Source: an uncultured Peptococcaceae bacterium
Lineage (GTDB): Bacteria > Bacillota > Peptococcia > Peptococcales > Peptococcaceae
Assembly (NCBI GenBank): GCA_900553245.1
Contig: USCP01000002.1
Coordinates: forward strand, 1-34,751
Length of the DNA stretch: 34,751 bases
Direction of reading: 5' to 3'
The notes under the pieces were generated by a model. The model made no database searches, was not told where the DNA came from, and saw only the letters and a program-made list of their open reading frames with translations. This document shows, piece after piece, positions 23,338 through 28,968 of this stretch. Position 1 is the stretch's first letter; every line of letters starts with the position of its first letter. The position numbers and the translations under genes are program-made.

Positions 23338-25038
23338 TTACTTCTTTTCGATGAATTTTTCGAAAGGCCAGAAGTGGATACCACCTTGGATGAAGTAAAC
23401 GTTTTTAAAACCTTCTCTTTCGAGAATGAGTTGAGCTTCATAACCACGGGTAGAGAGGTGGCAGAAGAGAAGGATATCTTTATCCTTTGGCAATTCATTG
23501 CAACGTGCACGCAATTCTTCGATTGGAATACGATAGTAGTTGTCGCATTCGAATGGGTGCTTGGAGAATTCGGAATCGCTGCGAAGGTCAACGAAGAGGG
23601 ATTTGTCATCGTTGAAACGTTCTACAGTATCCCAGAAGTTGATGGAATGAGCACGACCATCCAATTCGTTGCCGATAACGTTACCGTTTACAAGCAAGTT
23701 ATCTACTGCAGAAGAGAATGGAGGAGCATAAGCCAAGTCCATGTTAGCCATGTCAAATGCAGTCATATCTGGCTTAACGGAAAGTGCGCCAGCCATGGTG
23801 TCGATACGCTTAGCAACTTCACCAGGACCTACAGCTTGTACGCCGAGGATACGACGGGTACCCTTTTCAGCAACAACCTTAATCATGATGGTCTTCTTGC
23901 CAGGGATGAAGTGAGTAATGTCAGAACCTGGAACAACGCAAGTTACGTAGTCATAGCCTTCACGTTGTGCATCAGCTTCGGTCAAACCAACTTTACCGAT
24001 GGACCAGTCGAACATCTTGCAGATGGAAGTGCCCAATACGCCTGGGAACTTTTCGGTGTTGTTAGTAGCAATGTTATCAGCAATGATACGACCGTGCTTG
24101 TTAGCGGTAGAACCCATTGGAGCAAAAATCTTCTTGCCGGTGATACGATGGGTGCAAGATACGCAGTCACCACCAGCATAGATGTCTGGGTCAGAAGTTT
24201 GCATGTAATCGTTAACAACGATGGTACGGTCAACTTCGAGGCCAGCGTCTACAGCCAAGCTAACTTCGGAACGTACACCAGCGGAAACGAGAACGAGTTC
24301 GCAATCGAGTTCGCCCTTGTCAGTAACAACGCCGCATACTTTACCTTCGTCGTCAACTTTGATTTCTTTAACAGCGGTAGAAAGCATGAAGTTCATGTCT
24401 TCAGATTCGAGGTAGTTTTGTACTACGAAAGCCAAATCCTTGTCAACCAACTTAGGGAAGATTTGATCCATCATTTCGATAACGGTAACATCTACGCCCC
24501 AGTTAGCGAATGCTTCAGCAGTTTCCATACCAATCAAGCCAGCGCCAATTACAACAGCTTTGCCAACACCGGTCTTGAGGTAGTTTTGGATGCTAGCGCC
24601 ATCGTTAGGGGTCTTCAAGCCGAATACGCCTTGAGCGTCAACATTTTTGATTGGAGGAACGAAGTTCTTAGCACCGGTAGCGATAACAACCTTGTCATAA
24701 GGAAGTTTCTTTTCTTCGCCAGTTGCTACTTCTTTAACTTCAACAATTTTGTTTTCACGGTCAATTTTAGTAGCTTCCCAACCGAGTAAGGTATCGATAT
24801 CTTTGGTAGCTTTCATGAATTCCGGGGTACGAACAGCATCCCAAGAAGTGGTCATTAAGTCACTTAATTGCTTAACGGTAGAACCGATGAAATATGGAAG
24901 ACCGCAGCCACCGTAAGAAATATCATGACCACGTTCAATCAAAGTAACTTTTGCATCTGGTACTAAACGTTTGAGACGAGCTGCAGCTTTAGGGCCTGCA
25001 GAAACACCACCAATTACAACAACATTTAATTCGCTCAT
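23338..25038 (-). CDS. CoA-disulfide reductase / NADH-dependent persulfide reductase with C-terminal rhodanese domain
   Basis: This 566-aa flavoprotein has the FAD site VVIGGVSAGPKAAARLKR at its N-terminus, the single redox Cys in SYGGCGLPYFIG near residue 43, the NAD(P)H motif VVIGAGLIGMETAEA near 152, and YAGGDCVS near 278. From about 465 a rhodanese domain follows with the six-residue active loop CHLSTR near 530. The layout equals CoADR-RHD and Npsr proteins, which reduce CoA disulfide or persulfides and polysulfides using NAD(P)H; related proteins act as NADH oxidases. GGAGG lies 6 bases before the ATG. No TTA, CTA or TCA codon occurs over most of its length, suggesting very high expression. 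Confidence 0.92.
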   Translation of the reverse strand: MSELNVVVIGGVSAGPKAAARLKRLVPDAKVTLIERGHDISYGGCGLPYFIGSTVKQLSDLMTTSWDAVRTPEFMKATKDIDTLLGWEATKIDRENKIVEVKEVATGEEKKLPYDKVVIATGAKNFVPPIKNVDAQGVFGLKTPNDGASIQNYLKTGVGKAVVIGAGLIGMETAEAFANWGVDVTVIEMMDQIFPKLVDKDLAFVVQNYLESEDMNFMLSTAVKEIKVDDEGKVCGVVTDKGELDCELVLVSAGVRSEVSLAVDAGLEVDRTIVVNDYMQTSDPDIYAGGDCVSCTHRITGKKIFAPMGSTANKHGRIIADNIATNNTEKFPGVLGTSICKMFDWSIGKVGLTEADAQREGYDYVTCVVPGSDITHFIPGKKTIMIKVVAEKGTRRILGVQAVGPGEVAKRIDTMAGALSVKPDMTAFDMANMDLAYAPPFSSAVDNLLVNGNVIGNELDGRAHSINFWDTVERFNDDKSLFVDLRSDSEFSKHPFECDNYYRIPIEELRARCNELPKDKDILLFCHLSTRGYEAQLILEREGFKNVYFIQGGIHFWPFEKFIEKK

Positions 25039-25072
25039 AATTATCCTCCTACATAGTAGTTGTTATGATATA

Positions 25073-25101
25073 ATAATAAGCCTCATTTGATAAAAGGTCA
25101 A
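25073..25101 (-). promoter_or_regulatory. Proximal promoter of the CoA-disulfide reductase gene
   Basis: On the minus strand TTGACC (25101-25096) is followed after 17 bases by TATTAT (25078-25073), a near-consensus sigma-70-type promoter about 35 bases before the ATG. Confidence 0.75.
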
Positions 25102-25170
25102 GAAACTAAAATCAATTTCCCAAATAATCTCGTAATTTGAGTCATTATATTACAATTTTCCCATTAGATA

Positions 25171-25238
25171 TTAACCAAGCATTGTTAATTGCCTCTTATT
25201 TTTCTTTTTTTACTAGATTGTTAATGACCATTGTTATC
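25171..25238. repeat. Cluster of ATTGTTAA-type motifs with an inverted repeat, candidate operator
   Basis: CATTGTTAAT (25180-25189), GATTGTTAAT (25216-25225) and CATTGTTATC (25229-25238) repeat the same core in one direction. The first also forms an inverted repeat, TTAAC-N8-GTTAA, at 25171-25188. They lie between the distal and proximal promoters of the reductase gene. TTGTTAA is the half-site of several redox regulators such as Rex, but the canonical Rex spacing is not seen. Confidence 0.45.
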
Positions 25239-25255
25239 TTTTTGGTTTGCATTTA

Positions 25256-25264
25256 ATTATAGCA
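25256..25264 (-). promoter_or_regulatory. Possible distal promoter of the CoA-disulfide reductase gene
   Basis: TGCTATAAT on the minus strand is an extended consensus -10, without a convincing -35. Transcripts would run through the ATTGTTA repeats toward the reductase gene. Confidence 0.45.
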
Positions 25265-25388
25265 CCCACCATTCTATTTCGCTTTTTTAACAGGGTATAT
25301 TGTATTTAATAATTTTTTAATGATGAGTTACCAATCCAACAAGATATTTTATTTTTTATTCACCGGCAACCATTTTTATTATCAATAT

Positions 25389-25428
25389 TTATATTGCTTT
25401 ATTATATGACTGCATAGGATCACCTCCC
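25389..25428 (-). other. Very short ORF (8 codons) behind a perfect Shine-Dalgarno sequence
   Basis: On the minus strand GGAGGTGATCC, an exact 11-base complement of the 16S rRNA 3' end, stands immediately before TATG. The ORF that follows encodes only MQSYNKAI and then stops. Conversely the plus strand copies the rRNA tail GGATCACCTCC. It may encode a leader peptide, be part of a regulatory RNA, or be chance. Confidence 0.35.
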
Positions 25429-25509
25429 TCATCTGTTACAAGTTAAATGTCGTAATTCAGGCTTATTACTGTATTTTTTAGAAACGCTGTAATCTTTTGC
25501 TGACATCCC

Positions 25510-25538
25510 TTGCATTTATTGTACTAATTAGCTATACT
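25510..25538 (+). promoter_or_regulatory. Predicted promoter of the SulP gene
   Basis: TTGCAT (25510-25515), a 17-base spacer and TATACT (25533-25538) place the transcription start near 25545, about 100 bases before the SulP ATG. The leader includes a terminator hairpin. Confidence 0.65.
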
Positions 25539-25572
25539 GAAAAAGCCTCAAGGCAAATTGAATATTTATACG

Positions 25573-25604
25573 AAGCAGATAATAACTTTTATTATCTGCT
25601 TTTT
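25573..25604 (+). terminator. Intrinsic terminator inside the SulP leader
   Basis: AAGCAGATAATAA pairs perfectly with its complement (13 bp, 3-base loop) and ends in CTTTTT on the plus strand. It lies after the predicted promoter and about 30 bases before the ribosome site, with no promoter-like sequence after it, so it would truncate most transcripts to about 60 bases unless antitermination occurs. Confidence 0.7.
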
Positions 25605-25642
25605 CGTGGTCTAATGCATGTTATTTCATTAAGGAGGTACTT

Positions 25643-27295
25643 ATGGAGGATTTGAAGCCAAAACTATTTGACTGTCTAAAAGACTACTCTTTCTCTCAAT
25701 TCTCAAAGGACGTTATTGCCGGCTTAATTGTTGCAATCATCGCCCTACCATTGTCTATTGCCCTTGCTATTGCGTCAGGTGTAAACCCTGAACGCGGCCT
25801 TTATACTGCTATTATTGCTGGTTTCTTTATTTCATTTTTCGGCGGAAGTCGCGTACAGATTGGCGGACCAACAGCAGCTTTCGTTGTTATTATTTATGGG
25901 ATTGTTGCTCAATATGGCATCGACGGTTTAATTGTCGCAACAATTTTAGCCGGTATTATGTTGGTCGTTATGGCCTTTTTAGGATTCGGTACTTTGATTA
26001 AGTACATTCCCTACACTATTACCACCGGTTTTACTTGCGGGATCGCAGTAACATTATTTGCCGGTCAGCTCAAGGATTTCTTTGGTTTCGGCATTGAATC
26101 AGCACCATCCGAATTCTTAGAGAAAATTGTCGTTTACATCCAAAATATCGATACCATTAACTGGACTGCCACTGGAATTGGTCTTTTAGCAATTGTAATT
26201 ATGTTGATTTCTCCTAGAATCACTAAGAAAATTCCAGGGTCTTTAATTGCGATTATCATCACAACAGCAATCGTCTACTATGCAAAACTTCCGGTTGATA
26301 CCATTGGAAGTGTATTCGGTGAACTAAGCGCATCATTCCCTACGCCACACATGCCAAAAATCACTTTCCATTTGGTGGAACAAATGCTTTCTCCTGCATT
26401 TACCATTGCGGTCTTAGCAGGGATAGAGTCCTTGCTCTCTGCTGTTGTTGCCGATGGTATGATTGGTGATAATCATAAATCTAATGCCGAGTTGTTAGGC
26501 CAAGGGCTTGGGAATATCTTTTCCGGTATATTTGGCGGTATCCCGGCGACTGGTGCTATTGCCAGAACTGCAGCAAACGTCCGTAACGGTGGTCGCACAC
26601 CTATCGCCGGCATTACACACTGTGTTGTTCTTACTATCATTCTTGTAAGTTTAATGCCTCTTGCCGCCCTCATCCCAATGACAACATTGGCCTCTGTATT
26701 ACTCATTGTCGCTATTAATATGGCCGACTGGACCGGTTTCGCGCGCCTGTGTCGTACCGCACCTCGCAGTGACGTTGCGGTACTGGTATGCACCTTCTTA
26801 CTCACTGTTATTTTCGACTTGGTCATCGCCATTGAAGTTGGCGTTGTGTTGGGTGCATTGCTCTTCATGAAACGTATGACAGAAACATCCGATATTAAGG
26901 CATGGAAATATGCAGACGATGAAAATGTAGATCCAGAAGAAGCGCGCCGCTTCAGAGATATTCCACACAGCATCCGTGTATTTGAAATTAGCGGTCCTCT
27001 TTTCTTTGCAGTTGCAAACAAAAATCTTCGTTTTGAAACTGATCGTAAAACCGAAGTTGTTGTCATCCGTATGAGAAGTGTACCGGCAATTGATGCCAAT
27101 GCAATGAAAATCCTCCATGACATGGTTGCTGATGCAAAGAAACGTGACATTACAATGATTTTCTCTCACGTTAATGCACAACCGCTTTCTGTTATGAAAA
27201 AAGATGGCTTCATAGATTTAGTCGGGAAGCAAAACTTCCGTGCAAATATTGTAGAAGCCCTTGATTACGCCGAAAGTCTCGTTAATCACGATTAA
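25643..27295 (+). CDS. SulP-family anion permease with STAS domain (DauA/YchM-like)
   Basis: The 550-aa protein has a transport domain of 10 to 14 hydrophobic helices over about 1-410 and a cytoplasmic STAS domain over about 440-545. Motifs GGPTAAFVVI near residue 74, TGFTCGIAVTL near 130, IESLLSAVVADGM near 260 and NIFSGIFGGIPATGAIARTAANV-like wording near 290 closely recall E. coli DauA (YchM), a C4-dicarboxylate transporter in the SulP family; other members carry sulfate or bicarbonate. Substrate is therefore open, though dicarboxylates would suit a succinate-type fermenter. AAGGAGG 7 bases before the ATG is a strong ribosome site. It is a single-gene unit with a hairpin in its leader. Confidence 0.92.
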   Translation: MEDLKPKLFDCLKDYSFSQFSKDVIAGLIVAIIALPLSIALAIASGVNPERGLYTAIIAGFFISFFGGSRVQIGGPTAAFVVIIYGIVAQYGIDGLIVATILAGIMLVVMAFLGFGTLIKYIPYTITTGFTCGIAVTLFAGQLKDFFGFGIESAPSEFLEKIVVYIQNIDTINWTATGIGLLAIVIMLISPRITKKIPGSLIAIIITTAIVYYAKLPVDTIGSVFGELSASFPTPHMPKITFHLVEQMLSPAFTIAVLAGIESLLSAVVADGMIGDNHKSNAELLGQGLGNIFSGIFGGIPATGAIARTAANVRNGGRTPIAGITHCVVLTIILVSLMPLAALIPMTTLASVLLIVAINMADWTGFARLCRTAPRSDVAVLVCTFLLTVIFDLVIAIEVGVVLGALLFMKRMTETSDIKAWKYADDENVDPEEARRFRDIPHSIRVFEISGPLFFAVANKNLRFETDRKTEVVVIRMRSVPAIDANAMKILHDMVADAKKRDITMIFSHVNAQPLSVMKKDGFIDLVGKQNFRANIVEALDYAESLVNHD

Positions 27296-27298
27296 AAC

Positions 27299-27344
27299 AA
27301 AAAAGCACCTAACAAGTGAACATCCACTTGTTAGGTGCTTTTTT
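27299..27344. terminator. Bidirectional terminator between the SulP gene and rnhB
   Basis: A 14-bp perfect stem (GCACCTAACAAGTG with its complement) is framed by six A and six T, allowing termination from both sides of the convergent genes. Confidence 0.93.
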
Positions 27345-28111
27345 CAGTTTAACCTAAAGCTACGTCTATGAATAGGCGTAGGCCCATATCGATGTAACGC
27401 ATCATAATGTTCCGCTGTACCATAACCTTTATGCTTAGCAAATCCAAATTCCGGATATATTTCGTCATACTCAACCATCAAGTGATCCCTATAGACCTTT
27501 GCAATGATTGATGCCGCTGCAATTGATATACTCCTACTATCCCCCTTTATAAGGTTGCGAGTTGGAATATGTAATTGCGGTTGGTTTTCACCGTCAATAA
27601 AGCATATATCACCAAAAGGTAAGGCTTCTACCGCTTGCTTCATCGCTAGCTCTGCCGCGTGTAAAATATTCAAACGATCTATATCCTCAACAGACACTTC
27701 TTGAATCGAATATGCCAAGGCATCGCGTTTAATGAGCGCATCCAATTCGAGCCTTCTCTTTTCACTGAGTTTTTTCGAATCGTTTATACCGATGGCTTCA
27801 AAATCACGCGGTAGCACAACTGCAGCAGCTACGACAGGGCCAGCAAGCGGCCCTCTACCCACTTCATCAGTTCCGACTATATACTTATACCCTTGTGCAC
27901 TAGCTTCCTCTTCATACCGCCACATTTCCTGCAAACGTGCTCGCTCCATTGCATTTTTTTCAATTTGCTTGAGTGTTTTATCTGCAAAAGAAACCACGCC
28001 TTTTCTAGAATCTGTAAGCAATTCTCTGCATGCTTCAATCCTTACTTCTTCTGGCATTTCTAATACAATTTCTTTAATATGACTAATCGCCAAATCTTTC
28101 CATGGTTGCAT
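27344..28111 (-). CDS. rnhB: Ribonuclease HII
   Basis: RNase HII cuts RNA in RNA-DNA hybrids and single ribonucleotides in DNA. After a 70-residue N-terminal extension typical of Firmicutes RnhB, the catalytic domain opens with YIVGTDEVGRGPLAGPV (Asp-Glu pair near residues 80-81). INDSKKLSEKRR near 110, CFIDGENQP near 170 (third acid) and IAKVYRDHLM near 205 (fourth acid) follow. Length is 255 aa. GGAGGG 8 bases before the ATG is the ribosome site and a TATAAT lies about 20 bases further up. It complements the RNase H1-type enzyme at 19.7 kb. Confidence 0.96.
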   Translation of the reverse strand: MQPWKDLAISHIKEIVLEMPEEVRIEACRELLTDSRKGVVSFADKTLKQIEKNAMERARLQEMWRYEEEASAQGYKYIVGTDEVGRGPLAGPVVAAAVVLPRDFEAIGINDSKKLSEKRRLELDALIKRDALAYSIQEVSVEDIDRLNILHAAELAMKQAVEALPFGDICFIDGENQPQLHIPTRNLIKGDSRSISIAAASIIAKVYRDHLMVEYDEIYPEFGFAKHKGYGTAEHYDALHRYGPTPIHRRSFRLN

Positions 28112-28131
28112 ATAGTTATCCCTCCCTGTTT

Positions 28132-28137
28132 ATTATA
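28132..28137 (-). promoter_or_regulatory. Possible rnhB promoter -10
   Basis: TATAAT on the minus strand lies 20 bases before the rnhB ATG, too close for a long leader, and no clear -35 is visible. It faces away from the extended -10 of the plus-strand ORF about 40 bases away. Confidence 0.35.
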
Positions 28138-28177
28138 TCTCAAATTGAAACATTTTAGCCACTTTAGCCCTAATTCA

Positions 28178-28186
28178 TGCTATAAT
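28178..28186 (+). promoter_or_regulatory. Predicted promoter (extended -10) of the 94-aa ORF
   Basis: TGCTATAAT lies 35 bases before the ATG of the orphan ORF. The -35 is poor, as at several other extended -10 sites in this window. Confidence 0.55.
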
Positions 28187-28221
28187 ATAAACGATGAATT
28201 ACGTTATTGGGAGGTGCTAAA

Positions 28222-28506
28222 ATGAAATTTAATGGTGCTATCGTAAAAACTCCGGCAAGAGAAATCGGCGTTGCTGTTGTCGATAAGTCTTTTATTGACA
28301 AAGAACCACTCGAACGCGCAAAATACATCCAAGCCTACATCAAAGGCTTTGGCGGTCAAGTCCCTGTTGTTCTTCTACTCGGTGATGCAAAAGACCTCGG
28401 TGCAGAAGAAAACTTCTGGGGTCGTCCTGACCTGGTTGAACACTTAAAGGAAATCCCTCTGAATATGATGACCTTTAAGACCTATAATGCGCCAGATGTA
28501 GAATAA
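28222..28506 (+). CDS. Hypothetical protein, 94 aa
   Basis: I do not recognise this protein. It begins MKFNGAIVKTPAREIGVAVVD and looks soluble and mixed alpha/beta: a hydrophobic strand near residue 12, a helix with ERAKYIQAYIKGF near 35, a second strand VPVVLLLG near 50, and a C-terminal helix with DLVEHLKEIP near 72. There are no cysteines and no signal peptide. I start it at 28222 because GGGAGG lies 7 bases before that ATG; an in-frame start at 28207 has none. It has its own promoter and a strong terminator, so it is a genuine single-gene unit. The neighbours (rnhB, a DUF454 gene) face other ways and give no hint. Confidence 0.82.
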   Translation: MKFNGAIVKTPAREIGVAVVDKSFIDKEPLERAKYIQAYIKGFGGQVPVVLLLGDAKDLGAEENFWGRPDLVEHLKEIPLNMMTFKTYNAPDVE

Positions 28507-28534
28507 TACATTTGAGCCGGAATTATAAGTATAT

Positions 28535-28569
28535 AAAAGCCCTTGCAGTTTGATGCTGCAAGGGCTTTT
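28535..28569. terminator. Bidirectional terminator between the 94-aa ORF and the DUF454 gene
   Basis: AAAAGCCCTTGCAG pairs fully with its complement (14 bp) around a 7-base loop and ends in TTTTC. It serves both converging units. Confidence 0.92.
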
Positions 28570-28570
28570 C

Positions 28571-28948
28571 TTATTTTACAGGTTGCGTTTTTACGAAAGC
28601 AAAGAAATAAATCATCAAGCCACACCAAATTATCGCTAAAAGCGCTAATACTACCGGCAAATCATTTGTAAGAAAGGCACCAAGTGCCATACTTACAGTG
28701 ATAGTAATCGTGATACGATATTTAGTATGTAATGTCATCCCCTGACCTTTGACGTAGCTTTCAAGATTTTTCTTATAAACTTTAGTGCCCGTAAACCACT
28801 CATGAAGCCTTGTAGAGCTTTTTGCAAAGCAAAGTGTTGCCAAAAGATACAGTGGTACTGTAGGTAATACAGGCAAAAACATGCCAAACGTGCCTAGGCC
28901 AAGGCATAACCATCCTAAAAGAATCAAAAACAAGCGGATGAGTGTCAT
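28571..28948 (-). CDS. DUF454 (YbaN-like) small inner-membrane protein
   Basis: The 125-aa protein has an N-terminal hydrophobic pair of segments with LGTFGMFLPVLPTVPLYLLA near residue 17-36, the hallmark of DUF454/YbaN, then CFAKSS, a short soluble stretch with helix-forming residues, and two further membrane segments near 78-115. Function is unknown in the family. I choose the ATG at 28948 (MTLIRLFL), with GGAGG 8 bases upstream; an upstream start at 28996 would overlap the preceding gene. It follows the glycosidase gene by 20 bases and is probably cotranscribed with it. Confidence 0.85.
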   Translation of the reverse strand: MTLIRLFLILLGWLCLGLGTFGMFLPVLPTVPLYLLATLCFAKSSTRLHEWFTGTKVYKKNLESYVKGQGMTLHTKYRITITITVSMALGAFLTNDLPVVLALLAIIWCGLMIYFFAFVKTQPVK

Positions 28949-28968
28949 ATGATTGTCCTCCGTTTGAA

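Larger units (their letters stand above)
25039..25642. other. 604-bp AT-rich divergent intergenic region
   Basis: This gap separates the reductase gene (minus) from the SulP gene (plus). I can support two minus-strand promoters, one plus-strand promoter, three ATTGTTA-type repeats, an 18-base inverted repeat, an 8-codon ORF with an exceptionally strong ribosome site, and a leader terminator before the SulP gene. These are listed separately. No longer ORF with a ribosome site is present. Confidence 0.7.

Noticed and set aside
23326..24789. A 487-codon open frame on the plus strand opposite the CoA-disulfide reductase gene
   Set aside because: It has no plausible ribosome site, its product is low in recognisable motifs, and it is fully explained by codon bias in the opposing gene, whose catalytic motifs are clear.
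25171..25188. A canonical Rex operator before the reductase gene
   Set aside because: The half-site TTGTTAA occurs, but the palindrome is TTAAC-N8-GTTAA with the halves in the opposite order from TTGTTAA-N4-TTAACAA, so I only report it as a repeat.
25401..25440. GGATCACCTCC on the plus strand as the end of a 16S rRNA gene
   Set aside because: Only 11 bases match the rRNA tail and the flanking sequence shows no further rRNA similarity.
26473..27150. A 225-codon frame on the minus strand inside the SulP gene
   Set aside because: It mirrors a transporter gene with intact motifs, has no ribosome site and gives a Ser/Thr/Arg-rich translation typical of antisense shadows.
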